DNA of 64,000 nt. Origin: Microbulbifer sp. TB1203 (lineage in GTDB: Bacteria > Pseudomonadota > Gammaproteobacteria > Pseudomonadales > Cellvibrionaceae). Where the stretch lies: assembly GCF_030997045.1 (NCBI RefSeq), contig NZ_CP116899.1, forward strand, positions 3,558,001 through 3,622,000, given 5' to 3'. The notes under the pieces were generated by a model. That model was not told the DNA's origin and did no database searches. It saw only the letters and a list, made by a program, of their open reading frames with translations. The stretch's first letter is position 1, and each line of letters begins with the position of its first letter. The position numbers and the translations under genes are program-made. Positions 24,682 through 33,012 of this stretch are shown here, piece after piece.

Positions 24682-25418
24682 AGCGCCGCCTCCGGTTTCA
24701 ACCTGCGCGGCAGGCGTGCCAGCATGCCGAAAAACAGGCGGGTGTGCATAGCGGAGATCAGCATATTGTCCTGCAGGCCGCGGAAGTGGGACACGCCGTC
24801 CACCGGATAGCGCACCTGCACCGGCAGCTGTACCAGCTCCCCACAGCGCCAGTGCCAGCGCACCAGTACCTCGGGATCGAAATCCATGCGGTCACCGGTG
24901 TACTCGCCGTCGATCAGCGCCACGGTCGCCACCAGCGGATAACAGCGCAGGCCGCACATGGAATCCCGGATTTCCAGCGACAGGGTATTGATCCACACCC
25001 ACACGTGGGTCAGGTAGCGGCCCAGCAGCCTCGCCAGGGGCACGGAGCGGTCGTACACCGGGTAGCCACAGATCAGCGCGGTGGGGTTCTCCCGGCAGTG
25101 GTGCAGAAACTGGGGAATGTCCGCCGGATCGTGCTGGCCGTCCGCATCCACCTGGATACCGTGGGAAAAACCCAGTTCGCGCGCGGCCCGCAGGCCGGTT
25201 TTTACCGCGGCACCCTTGCCGCCATTCTCCCCGCGCACCACCAGGTGCAGCCAGTCGCCCTGCTCCCGCGCAAGCCGTTGCAATTCCTCACGGCAGCTAT
25301 TGTTGCAGCCGTCGTCCACCAGCACGCAGGGCAGCCCGAAGCCGCGCAGGGAATCCAGCGTACCGGCGATGGCGCGCTCGTGGTTGTAGACCGGGATAAC
25401 GAAACAGGGTTTAACCAT
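24678..25418 (-). CDS. APE-cluster family 2 glycosyltransferase
   Basis: ATG 25418 gives 246 residues and overlaps the apeHI stop by 8 bases. CFVIPVYNHERAI opens the GT-A fold; LVDDGCNN and QVDADGQHDP hold the D-x-D metal ligands. There is no long membrane domain. It probably glycosylates the lipid anchor of the aryl polyene on the cytoplasmic face; the sugar donor is unknown. It is cotranscribed within the APE operon. Confidence 0.88.
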   Translation of the reverse strand: MVKPCFVIPVYNHERAIAGTLDSLRGFGLPCVLVDDGCNNSCREELQRLAREQGDWLHLVVRGENGGKGAAVKTGLRAARELGFSHGIQVDADGQHDPADIPQFLHHCRENPTALICGYPVYDRSVPLARLLGRYLTHVWVWINTLSLEIRDSMCGLRCYPLVATVALIDGEYTGDRMDFDPEVLVRWHWRCGELVQLPVQVRYPVDGVSHFRGLQDNMLISAMHTRLFFGMLARLPRRLKPEAAL

Positions 25419-27105
25419 GATCGAAACACAATTGTCCGCTGCTGTACTCGCGGGACTCATCCTCTGCACAGCGGAAGCGGAATTTCAGTTTGTTTTTTTC
25501 AGGATTGAATTCCAGCTCCAGCTCTACCCGCTCGCCGGGCACCATCAGCTGCTTGAACTTGATCACTTCCATCGAATCGAAGCGGTCGCCGATGCCCAGC
25601 AGTTCGCGACCGTAGTGCATTGCCCAATCGATCTGCACCACGCCGGGCACTACTGGGGCGCTGGCAAAGTGCCCGGGGAGGCAGATCAGTTCTGCGGGAA
25701 CAGTTATCACCATCCGCGCGCGGTTCAACTCCGCTTCGCGGCTTTCGACCCGCGGCAACATCGCCGACGGCGTCGCATCGAAAACTTGCATCAACAATTC
25801 TCTCGGGCTCTTGCCCTGCTGATTGGTGGGTATCTCGCGCATGAAGCGCCACAGTCGCGGCAGTGCCACACTCTCCAGGTCCGGCGCAAGATAGCCGCGC
25901 AGTGCGCGCACCAGTGCGGATTTGCCCCGCTGCGCCAGTTCGCGCCGGCCCTCTTCACTGAGGACTGCCACTGCGGCCACGCATTCGCGCCCGCGCTTCA
26001 GGGTCAGCGCCCGGGCCGCGGCAATCCAATCGCTGCGGCACAGCAGTGTCTCTATCTGTGAAAGCGAGATACGTTTCTCTTCTATTTTTACAATCCGGTC
26101 CGCGCGCCCCAGCAAGCGGAAGCCCCGCGCCTCCAGCTGCACCCGGTCCTGCCCGGAGAAGGGTCGGTCCAGCCAGGGGGAATTCACCCGCAGCAGGCTT
26201 TCGCCGCTGCAATCGACCTCGACACCGTCCAGCGGATGCCACAGGTCGCCCTCCGCCTGGCGCCGCCAGGCGATGCCACCGGTCTCGGTGCTGCCGTAGA
26301 TCTCGATCGGCGCCAGGCCGCTGAGCGCTTCTATCTGCTTCGCATCCTCCGCCGCCAGCGGTCCGCCGGAGGAAAAAATTGCGCGCAGCGAAGCCGCCCG
26401 TTCCCAGGGCCAGCTTTCGATACGACGGCTCAGTTGCGCGGGACTGGCCACCCAGATCGCCGGGGCCAGCCTCTGCGCGTCCCTCAATAGTGCCGCCACA
26501 TCCACGTAGGTCTTGCCGACAAAGGCACAGCCGTTCGCCAGCGGCCACAACACTTTGAACAGCAGGCCGTAGATATGCTGGTGGCTCACAGTCGCCAACA
26601 CCGTGGCGGCGTCGGCCAGCGACCCCCAGTGTCGCTGCTGCGCGGCGATTTCCCGCAGCAGTTGCGTCAGCGTCTTATCCACCCGCTGCGGCTCGCCGCT
26701 GCTGCCGGAAGTGAATAGCTGGATAGCGCCGGAAAAACTCTGCGGCAGTCCGCTGTCGGCCGCGGGCATCTCGTCCAGCGTCACAACTCCCTCCGCATCC
26801 CACTCCCCAAGCCACAGGTCGACATCCTGCTGCAGCGACTGCACGGTGCTGCGCTTGTTGTTGGCCGGGATAACCACCTGCGAATCACAGGCCAGTGCGG
26901 CGAACAGCAGCACGCAGAACTCGTAGCTGTCGCCGCTGTACAGGGCCACCGAAGGTCGGTCGGCATCTCGCGGCAGCCGCTCGCGCAACACATCGCAGGC
27001 GCCGGCCAGCGTCCGCTTGAAAGCGCCAAAACTCAGCACGCCCCCGTCGCTGTAGCACAGGGGACTGTCATCGGTGGCGTAACCGAATATCGAATTGAAC
27101 TGCAT
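25411..27105 (-). CDS. apeHI: APE acyl-activating enzyme fused to dehydratase (ApeH-ApeI)
   Basis: A 564-residue fusion. Residues 1-455 are an adenylate-forming enzyme: IQLFTSGSSGEPQRV (phosphate loop), IEIYGSTETGG (A5) and FRLLGRADRIVKIEEKRIS (A8). Residues about 465-560 are a short hot-dog dehydratase with LPGHFASAPVVPGVVQIDW carrying the catalytic His. The first part would load an aryl acid (for example the lyase product) onto ACP or CoA; the second removes water together with ApeP. In E. coli these are separate ApeH and ApeI. Confidence 0.9.
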   Translation of the reverse strand: MQFNSIFGYATDDSPLCYSDGGVLSFGAFKRTLAGACDVLRERLPRDADRPSVALYSGDSYEFCVLLFAALACDSQVVIPANNKRSTVQSLQQDVDLWLGEWDAEGVVTLDEMPAADSGLPQSFSGAIQLFTSGSSGEPQRVDKTLTQLLREIAAQQRHWGSLADAATVLATVSHQHIYGLLFKVLWPLANGCAFVGKTYVDVAALLRDAQRLAPAIWVASPAQLSRRIESWPWERAASLRAIFSSGGPLAAEDAKQIEALSGLAPIEIYGSTETGGIAWRRQAEGDLWHPLDGVEVDCSGESLLRVNSPWLDRPFSGQDRVQLEARGFRLLGRADRIVKIEEKRISLSQIETLLCRSDWIAAARALTLKRGRECVAAVAVLSEEGRRELAQRGKSALVRALRGYLAPDLESVALPRLWRFMREIPTNQQGKSPRELLMQVFDATPSAMLPRVESREAELNRARMVITVPAELICLPGHFASAPVVPGVVQIDWAMHYGRELLGIGDRFDSMEVIKFKQLMVPGERVELELEFNPEKNKLKFRFRCAEDESREYSSGQLCFDHG

Positions 27106-27109
27106 CCGC

Positions 27110-27661
27110 CTACACCTTTTGGATCAGTCTCTGCCGCAGCAACCACTCACCGGCGAACAGCGCTCCCATCAGCCCGTAGGAAATCAGGCCGTTATACAAG
27201 GTCCACAGCCGCATATCACCGGCCAATGCGGTGGCCGCCGCGATACCGCCGTTCAGCAGAAAAAAACCGCACCACACCTGGGTCACCCGGCGGGTGTAAG
27301 CCACGCCCGCTGGCGGCAGATCGGGTTCGCGCAGCCGCGCCAGGCGCTCGATGATCGTCTGCGGCTGGCGCAGGCTGTAGGCGAATACCGCAAACAAAAT
27401 GCTGTTGCACAACACCGGATACCACAGCAGGCCCTGTGCATCGCCGCGCAACCAGGCGAAGGCGGCGACGATCAGCATCGCCACTGCCACCAGCCTGGCT
27501 CCGGTCTTTGCGCTGCGGCCGCCCAGTGCGAGACGCAAGCCGGCAACCGCCAGCAGCAACAGCAACAGCGAACCCAGCGACAGGTACTGAATGCCGAAAT
27601 ACACCGCAAACGGATAGAGTCCGACAACAACGGCCAGCAACAGCTGTGCGAACCGCGACAC
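27110..27661 (-). CDS. apeG: APE-cluster integral membrane protein ApeG
   Basis: A 183-residue protein with about five or six hydrophobic helices (AQLLLAVVVGLYPFAVYFGI, LLLLLLAVAGLRLAL, and three more) and a charged cytoplasmic loop (RQPQTIIERLARLREPD). It matches the COG4648-type membrane protein always found after the ACP genes in APE clusters. Its exact role is unknown; a part in membrane assembly of the product is likely. It lies 4 bases after apeHI in genome order and 3 bases from the ACP stop. Confidence 0.85.
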   Translation of the reverse strand: MSRFAQLLLAVVVGLYPFAVYFGIQYLSLGSLLLLLLAVAGLRLALGGRSAKTGARLVAVAMLIVAAFAWLRGDAQGLLWYPVLCNSILFAVFAYSLRQPQTIIERLARLREPDLPPAGVAYTRRVTQVWCGFFLLNGGIAAATALAGDMRLWTLYNGLISYGLMGALFAGEWLLRQRLIQKV

Positions 27662-27663
27662 TT

Positions 27664-27918
27664 CTAGGCCTGGCCCATAACCGTCTGGATAGCGGCGACC
27701 ACGTCGCCCACGGTGCGCACGCTTTTGAACTCTTCCGGGGCGATTTTTTTGCCGGTAAGCTCCTTCAACCGCACGATCAGGTCCACCGCGTCGATGCTGT
27801 CGATATCCAGGTCGTCGGACAGGTGTGCCTCGGGGGTTATATCCGCGGCGTCCACTTCAAACATCTCTACCAGAATGTCGGTCAGTTCCGACAGAATCGC
27901 TTCTTTACTATTCAACAT
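27664..27918 (-). CDS. apeF: APE acyl carrier protein ApeF
   Basis: ATG 27918 gives an 84-residue acidic helical ACP with S41 in DLDIDSIDAVDL, the site for phosphopantetheine. It carries the growing chain between synthase, reductase and dehydratase. Two different ACPs are standard in APE clusters, one probably for starter loading and lipid attachment, the other for elongation. Confidence 0.92.
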   Translation of the reverse strand: MLNSKEAILSELTDILVEMFEVDAADITPEAHLSDDLDIDSIDAVDLIVRLKELTGKKIAPEEFKSVRTVGDVVAAIQTVMGQA

Positions 27919-27931
27919 CTTTGTATCTCTC

Positions 27932-28192
27932 TCACCCGCGGCGACTGTCCGCAACGAAGTTGGCCAGGTTGCTTACACTGGCGAAATGGGTTTTTGTCGT
28001 TTCGCTCTCGGCGTCGATAGTGATGTTGTATTTTTTCTGCAGTGCGAGACCCAGCTCCAGCGCATCGATGGAATCCAGGCCCAGGCCCTCGCCGAATAGA
28101 GGCTCCTCCGGCTGGATATCCTCGGGGGAAATATCCTCCAGGTTCAGCACTTCTATGATCAGCCCCTTAAGCTCTTCTACCAATTCGCTCAC
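27932..28192 (-). CDS. apeE: APE acyl carrier protein ApeE
   Basis: An 86-residue ACP with S41 in GLGLDSIDALELG. The start is taken as GTG 28192, which overlaps the acyltransferase stop by four bases (GTGA) and has GAGGAG 7 bases upstream; an in-frame GTG at 28201 is the alternative. It lies 13 bases before apeF. Confidence 0.9.
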   Translation of the reverse strand: MSELVEELKGLIIEVLNLEDISPEDIQPEEPLFGEGLGLDSIDALELGLALQKKYNITIDAESETTKTHFASVSNLANFVADSRRG

Positions 28193-28974
28193 GCGACACA
28201 CTCCTCAGTGAAATACTCTTTTAATTGTCTGGTTATTTTTCTGGCGGCCAGCGGCGTTTCCTGGATGCCCTGCAGTTCCAGGACGCTGTCGCCAGTGGCG
28301 ACCTCGAATTGAAAATGCGGGCGGGACAGCGGAATGCTGTACCAGGGAACATTCTTCATCAGCATTGGCGGGTTGCACCGAATGGTCACCAGTGTGGGAG
28401 CCACCCGGGCGCGCAGGGCCATATAGGCGGCACCGCGCTGGAGCCTGAGCCCCCTGCCCGGCACCGAACGGGTGCCCTCGGGAAACAGCACCACCGACTC
28501 GCCGCACGCCAGCGACTCCGCAGCCAGCTGGATAATTTTTTCCGGGTCGTCGTTGGGAATATATCCGGCGGTACTCACAACCCAGCGCATAAACGGATTG
28601 CGGAACAGGCTCGCCTTGACGATGCAGTTGGTGTTAGGAATGCGCGAAATCAGGAACACCACGTCGATCAGCGACGGGTGATTGGCCAGCACCAGCTGCC
28701 CCGGTTGACGCAGCCGCGCTTCGTCGCAAAACCGGTAAGTGTAAATGCCGGTGATATGCATAAATCCGATAAAGGCCCTGAAGGCATGGTGCACCAGCAG
28801 GCGCGCCCGGCGCCGGCACACTTCGCTGTCGCGGTAGATCAGTTTGAGCGGCGGGAACACCAGCAGGCCCAGCACCAGGCCGCCGAGCCCGAACAGGCTG
28901 AAGGCGGCGGCGGTGGCCAGCAAACGCCCCCAATAGCAATCTCTCCGCAGGTTGGAAATCTTCTCAACCGCCAA
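28189..28974 (-). CDS. apeD: APE acyltransferase ApeD (PlsC-like)
   Basis: A PlsC-type acyltransferase of about 261 residues from TTG 28974. N-terminal membrane helix (AAFSLFGLGGLVLGLLVF), then ANHPSLIDVVFL (N-H-P-x3-D; H-x4-D catalytic motif), and LFPEGTRS (acceptor-binding motif). The start is uncertain: an upstream GTG-type frame would reach 29034 inside apeC, but the TTG overlaps apeC by 11 bases and gives a sensible N-terminus. It probably acylates the lipid anchor of the polyene. Confidence 0.88.
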   Translation of the reverse strand: MAVEKISNLRRDCYWGRLLATAAAFSLFGLGGLVLGLLVFPPLKLIYRDSEVCRRRARLLVHHAFRAFIGFMHITGIYTYRFCDEARLRQPGQLVLANHPSLIDVVFLISRIPNTNCIVKASLFRNPFMRWVVSTAGYIPNDDPEKIIQLAAESLACGESVVLFPEGTRSVPGRGLRLQRGAAYMALRARVAPTLVTIRCNPPMLMKNVPWYSIPLSRPHFQFEVATGDSVLELQGIQETPLAARKITRQLKEYFTEECVA

Positions 28975-29689
28975 TGCGCACCTCCCAGCCCTGCCCCAGG
29001 GGCACACGACCGCCGCCATCCACCAGCGCCGCAATCAACGGCAGCTGGTATTCGGCGGACTCGAATGCGGATTCCGGCCCGCCGGCGTCGGCCTGCACCA
29101 TTTCGCAGATTGCGGCCCCCTCTGCGGAGCCAGCGCTCAGATGGAGAGCGGTGGCGCAGATAAACGGCGGGCTCTGCGCGCTGTGCCGGTAGAGTTCCGG
29201 CAGCGGCTCTTCGCAGAACAGCAGCACCAGCTCGGGGAGCCCTTCCGCCAGCATCCCCGCCGCCTCCAACAGACCCGCCTGCAATGGCAGATCGCCGCCC
29301 GCCAGGGCCAGCGCCGGGGAACGGATACCGCAGAGAATGGAGAGCTGGCCGGCGATGGCATTGTGTACCGACAGGCCAAAAGCGGTGGGGGACAGCGGCT
29401 CACCACCGACCACATCCTGCAACAGGGAATAGGTGCGCCGGGCCTCGCCGTGCACCGAACAGCACAGCAGGGGCATATCGCGCCCGGCGAGCAGCGGCTG
29501 TGCAGTGGAGAAGGCGGCCTTGGCCAGCGCGCTGAGGCGTCGGCGCTGCATGGCGGGCAGGAATGACACGTCCGGCAGGGCATCGCCGGCCAGGCTCAGC
29601 TCGCCTCGCCGCCATCGAACCCAATCGGATTGATCCCCAATTCCCGGTGCCCAGGCCCGCCAGGCAGAGAGTGTGAAATGATTTGGCAC
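28964..29689 (-). CDS. apeC: APE chain-length factor ApeC (inactive ketosynthase-like)
   Basis: A 241-residue protein from GTG 29689. It resembles the N-terminal half of a ketosynthase (LSVHNAIAGQLSILCGIRSPA, ALALAGGDLPLQAGLLEAAGML) but lacks the active Cys and the His residues. In APE systems the short ApeC forms a heterodimer with ApeO and sets chain length. It is the first gene of the operon, which then runs without a real gap to 13412. A 15-base palindrome lies just before its start. Confidence 0.88.
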   Translation of the reverse strand: MPNHFTLSAWRAWAPGIGDQSDWVRWRRGELSLAGDALPDVSFLPAMQRRRLSALAKAAFSTAQPLLAGRDMPLLCCSVHGEARRTYSLLQDVVGGEPLSPTAFGLSVHNAIAGQLSILCGIRSPALALAGGDLPLQAGLLEAAGMLAEGLPELVLLFCEEPLPELYRHSAQSPPFICATALHLSAGSAEGAAICEMVQADAGGPESAFESAEYQLPLIAALVDGGGRVPLGQGWEVRIGG

Positions 29690-29982
29690 CAGCTAATCAT
29701 GGGACCTGGTCCCACCCCCCAAGAAATCAATATCCGGCGGTCCCTCATACGACAGCCCAGTGGCTCTGATCAGAGCCCGGCCACTTTGGGCTTGCCACCG
29801 CACCGGCAAACAAGCCGGAAATGGTACCCAAACTGACCAATTTCCGCCAGCAAATTGACATTTTGTCCTTGACTGGCGTCTCATTTCCTTTCGCCACGCG
29901 CTTTTGTTTTCACAGCGCTCTCGTATGATTCGCCCAGCTTCCGTCAACACGGAGGCTCATTCAGGAAAACCAGGGAGATCAA
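29690..29982. promoter_or_regulatory. Divergent promoter region of the APE operon with a 15-bp palindrome
   Basis: No gene is seen. TGGGACCTGGTCCCA at 29700-29714 is a palindrome apart from its centre base, 11 bases before the apeC GTG, where an operator or a leader hairpin could act. The remaining 270 bases are AT-richer and must hold the APE promoter and that of the gene at 29983. Confidence 0.5.
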
Positions 29983-30426
29983 ATGATGAAACGCACTTTG
30001 GCCTCAGCAACCGCTGTTCTGCTGTTGATTACGCTTAACACCGCCCAGGCACGGGATACCCGGCATATGCTGTCCATCCAGGATGCACTGTCCACTCCCG
30101 ATGCCAAAGCGAAGCTGGACGGGGATATCCAGCTCCAATTCGGCGCGGCCCCAAAAGGCACTATCACCCAACGCCATGGGGAATTCACCGCCAACAAGAA
30201 AACCAACGCTTTCAACAAATCCGATACCGAGGCCTGTCGCTGGGTGTTCCTTTCCGCAATGATCGCACTGCAGGACCGCGCGCGTCGGGAAGGCGGCAAC
30301 GCGGTGGTCAATATCCGCAGCTACTACAAAAAGAACGAAATAAACAGCCCCACTGAATTCGAATGCGGGGCTGGAGCGGTGATGGCCGGGGTCACCCTAA
30401 AAGGGGAAGTGGTCACCCTCAAGTAA
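29983..30426 (+). CDS. Exported protein of unknown function
   Basis: A 147-residue protein with a signal peptide (cleavage after NTAQA, residue 22). The mature part has a strongly conserved-looking core: ACRWVFLSAMIALQDRARRE, GGNAVVNIRSYYK and CGAGAVMAGVTLKG, with two Cys that could bond. Similar proteins are sometimes mislabelled as excinuclease subunits; nothing here supports DNA repair. AGGGAG precedes the double ATG. It is divergent from the APE operon. A 10-base-stem hairpin lies at 30486-30510, 60 bases after the stop. Confidence 0.8.
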   Translation: MMKRTLASATAVLLLITLNTAQARDTRHMLSIQDALSTPDAKAKLDGDIQLQFGAAPKGTITQRHGEFTANKKTNAFNKSDTEACRWVFLSAMIALQDRARREGGNAVVNIRSYYKKNEINSPTEFECGAGAVMAGVTLKGEVVTLK

Positions 30427-30485
30427 TGGGCTTTCTACTCAGGCAGATACCGCTCCGCCTGGCACACCGCTTGCTTGAACGTATG

Positions 30486-30510
30486 GACCCGCCGCGAACA
30501 GCGGCGGGTC
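30486..30510. terminator. Hairpin after the exported-protein gene
   Basis: GACCCGCCGC-GAACA-GCGGCGGGTC: a perfect 10-base stem without a clear T-run; could end transcription or just mark a repeat. Confidence 0.45.
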
Positions 30511-30539
30511 CTCCGGCCGGCAACCAGCTCGAGCACTCG

Positions 30540-30690
30540 ATGCCATTCTTTATCCACACCTGCCTCTTCCTGCTGCTTTCCGTCCTGCTCACCAGCGCCA
30601 ATGGCTCTCCTCCGCGGCCGGTGATTTTCGATACGGATATGGCCATCGACGATTGATCTGCACTCCTGTTACTGGCAATGCACGGGGACC
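30540..30690 (+). pseudogene. Nucleoside hydrolase remnant with nonsense codon
   Basis: An ATG at 30540 opens a signal peptide followed by RPVIFDTDMAIDD, the Ca-binding opening of inosine-uridine nucleoside hydrolases. The next codon is TGA where the family usually has Trp (DDW), and the same frame then continues SALLLLAMHGDLE before similarity ends near 30690. The remaining ~280 residues of the enzyme are gone. An exported purine-nucleoside hydrolase has thus decayed here. Confidence 0.75.
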
Positions 30691-30730
30691 TGGAACCGAA
30701 CGTGGCGGACGAAACCACCCTCGGTGAGCC

Positions 30731-30927
30731 GCAGCGGCTCAAGACGCCCATTTCGACAAGTTTGATTTTATCTTCAATATCGGTGCGAGTGGAAAATCCG
30801 CGAGAGAATGCTTGCGCTGATACGCGCACCCATCGGCAACAACCGCGCGCGGAAACCGTGCGTTGCTGCCGCCGGCAGGCGGAGATCACCCGCCTGCGGG
30901 AGAAATTGTTCGCGCAGAACCCGCAGA
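30731..30927 (+). pseudogene. OHCU decarboxylase (uraD) C-terminal remnant, frameshifted
   Basis: Frame one from 30731 reads AHFDKFDFIFNIGASGKSARE, then a shift near 30806 leads to MLALIRAPIGNNRA, and a further shift to AEITRLREKLFAQN. Together they match the C-terminal third of 2-oxo-4-hydroxy-4-carboxy-5-ureidoimidazoline decarboxylase (GRSAxExLxxLRxRxxND...EITRLRLxKL). The enzyme acts right after HIU hydrolase, whose gene follows, so this was a working pair. An R1 repeat abuts its end. Confidence 0.75.
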
Positions 30928-31000
30928 TGGGCAAAGCGCAGCGTGCCCATCGACCGGTCAGTGATGGGCACGTCGCTGCGCTCCTTTGCCCATCCTACGC
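30927..31000. repeat. Dispersed palindromic repeat R1
   Basis: GATGGGCAAAGCGCAGCGTG CCCATC, loop, GATGGGCACGTCGCTGCGCT CCTTTGCCCATCCTAC. Same family as the copy in apeL. It sits between the uraD remnant and hiuH. Confidence 0.85.
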
Positions 31001-31019
31001 AGCAACCATTGGAGTCAAC

Positions 31020-31352
31020 ATGCAAAGATCCCCCATCACCACCCATATCCTCGACCTGCACCGGGGCGAGCCGGCCGCGGGTATTGCCGTCGATCTCCAC
31101 CGGGAGGGCGAGCTGCTCACCTCCGCCCGCAGCGACGGCGACGGCCGTATCGATCAGTGGGACAGCCCCCTGGTCCTCGACCCCGGCCGCTGGACCCTGG
31201 TTTTTCACCTGGAAGCCTGGTTCGCCGAACAGCAGCGGGACTGCCTCTTTCCACAGGTATCGCTGGCATTCCGCGTCGGTGACTGCGGCGGTCGCTATCA
31301 CCTGCCGCTACTGCTGAACCAGTACGGCTACACCGCCTATCGGGGGAGCTGA
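31020..31352 (+). CDS. hiuH: 5-Hydroxyisourate hydrolase
   Basis: A 110-residue transthyretin-like protein: ITTHILDLHRGEPAAGI at 6-22, RWTLVFHLEAWF, and the diagnostic C-terminal Y-R-G-S. It hydrolyses 5-hydroxyisourate, the uricase product, to OHCU in the cytoplasm. It has no signal peptide. It directly precedes guaD (TGA then GTG with no gap) and follows the dead uraD. No uricase gene is in the window. Confidence 0.93.
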   Translation: MQRSPITTHILDLHRGEPAAGIAVDLHREGELLTSARSDGDGRIDQWDSPLVLDPGRWTLVFHLEAWFAEQQRDCLFPQVSLAFRVGDCGGRYHLPLLLNQYGYTAYRGS

Positions 31353-32672
31353 GTGGAACAGACGCTGCTGCGCAGCCGCATCGTTCACTTCCGCGACGAC
31401 GGGCACGGTTCTCCCGATGCCGCGCTGGAGTATTTCGAAGACGGCGTGATCGGTTTTGCCGGCGGCCACATCACGCTGCTGGAAGACGCACGCGCGGCTC
31501 GCGCCCGCGGCCTGGACCTGGCCGCCGCCGAGTACAAGCCAGAGGCGCTGCTGACCTGCGGCTTTATCGACGCCCATGTGCATGCGCCACAGCTGCCAGT
31601 GATGGGCAGTTACGGCGAAAAGCTGCTGGACTGGCTGGAGAAATACACCTTTCCCGCAGAGCTGCAGTACGCCGACGAGGAAATCTCCCGGCGGCAGTCG
31701 AACTTCTTTATCGACGCCCTGCTGGCCCGCGGCACTACCAGCGCCATGGTATTCACCACAAGCTTCGCGCACTCCGCGGAGCACCTGTTCGAGGCCGCTT
31801 ATCGCGCGGGCATGCGCCTGGTGGCCGGCAAGGTGCTGATGGACCGCAACGCGCCGGCAGGCCTGTTGGATACGGCGGAGCGCGCCCGACGCGAATCCGC
31901 CGCGCTGATCGAAAAGTGGCACAACAAGGGGCGCCTGGGCTACGCCGTCACACCCCGCTTCGCCGGCACCTCCAGCCGGGAGCAATTGGCCGTTGCCGGG
32001 CAACTGCTGCGGGACCACCCGGACCTGTGGCTGCAGACGCACTTAAGCGAAAACCCCGAGGAGGTGAAGTGGACCGCGTCCCTCTTTCCCGAGGCCCGCG
32101 ACTATTTGCATACCTACGAAATGCACGGCCTGCACGGCGGGCGCAGCGTCTACGCCCACTGTATTCATCTCAGCGATTCGGAACTGGAACGCGTGGCCGA
32201 TGCCGGCGCCGCCGTGGCCTTCTGCCCCTCGTCCAACCTGTTTCTCGGCAGCGGTCTGTTGAAACTGCGAAAGCTGCGCGAGCGCGGCATCCCCGTGGCC
32301 CTGGCCACGGACGTGGGCGCCGGCACCAGCCTGTGCCAGCTCCAGAGCATGGGCGATGCCTACAAGGTATGTCAGTTGGGGGGCTACCCGCTGGGAGCCG
32401 CCGAAGCTTTTTACATGGCCAGCCTGGGCGCCGCCCGCGCCCTGCACCTGGATCGCCATATCGGCAACCTGGCGCCGGGCAAGGAGGCGGACCTGTTGCT
32501 GCTGAACGGCGCCCTCAACCCCCTGCTGCGCGAGCGCCTGCGCCACTGCCGCGATATCCGCGAGGAGCTGTTTATGTACATGACCCTGGCGGACGAGCGC
32601 ATCGTCGAGCGCACCTATGTGGCCGGCAGACTGGCTTACCGCAATCCGCTGGCGCGGGACATCGCCACGTAG
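31353..32672 (+). CDS. guaD: Guanine deaminase
   Basis: A 439-residue amidohydrolase starting at GTG right after the hiuH stop. CGFIDAHVHAPQLPVMG has the guanine deaminase signature (DxHxHAPQ) and Zn ligands; LQTHLSENPEEV, YAHCIHLSDSE and ATDVGAGTSLCQLQ supply the remaining His and Asp. It turns guanine into xanthine and ammonia in the cytoplasm. It is cotranscribed with hiuH. Confidence 0.95.
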   Translation: MEQTLLRSRIVHFRDDGHGSPDAALEYFEDGVIGFAGGHITLLEDARAARARGLDLAAAEYKPEALLTCGFIDAHVHAPQLPVMGSYGEKLLDWLEKYTFPAELQYADEEISRRQSNFFIDALLARGTTSAMVFTTSFAHSAEHLFEAAYRAGMRLVAGKVLMDRNAPAGLLDTAERARRESAALIEKWHNKGRLGYAVTPRFAGTSSREQLAVAGQLLRDHPDLWLQTHLSENPEEVKWTASLFPEARDYLHTYEMHGLHGGRSVYAHCIHLSDSELERVADAGAAVAFCPSSNLFLGSGLLKLRKLRERGIPVALATDVGAGTSLCQLQSMGDAYKVCQLGGYPLGAAEAFYMASLGAARALHLDRHIGNLAPGKEADLLLLNGALNPLLRERLRHCRDIREELFMYMTLADERIVERTYVAGRLAYRNPLARDIAT

Positions 32673-33012
32673 GATCGGCCGCAGGCCCCGACAAGTTTGT
32701 CTGGAACAAATTTGGACGCCGAAGGCGCCCGCAGGGTGAGCGCCGGAGATGGCTCGAGTCAACGGTGGGCCTGCGGCCCATTGCGGAGCTGGAGCTCCGC
32801 GTTCCCGGGATCGCGGGCATGGACAGATTTTTGCTCCTGCAAAATCTGCATTTCCGCTGGGCGGCACCCCGCCATCCCTGGAGGTCGACGCCCCTATACG
32901 GAGATTCGTTCAAAAATAAAACGAAACACTGCTTTCGACTGGCTCTACTTGTCGCTGCGCTGGCTGCACCTTGTCGCCGCCAGTCGAACACAGCGCTGCA
33001 GCAGATGCGGCC
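32673..33012. repeat. Intergenic region with dispersed repeat modules
   Basis: No gene. Bases about 32757-32811 (AGTCAACGGTGGGCCTGCGG and GAGCTGGAGCTCCGCGTTCC) are closely related to 60301-60345 after engB. A further module (GATCGCGGGCATGG) resembles repeat R2. It separates convergent guaD and the adenine deaminase gene. Confidence 0.6.
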
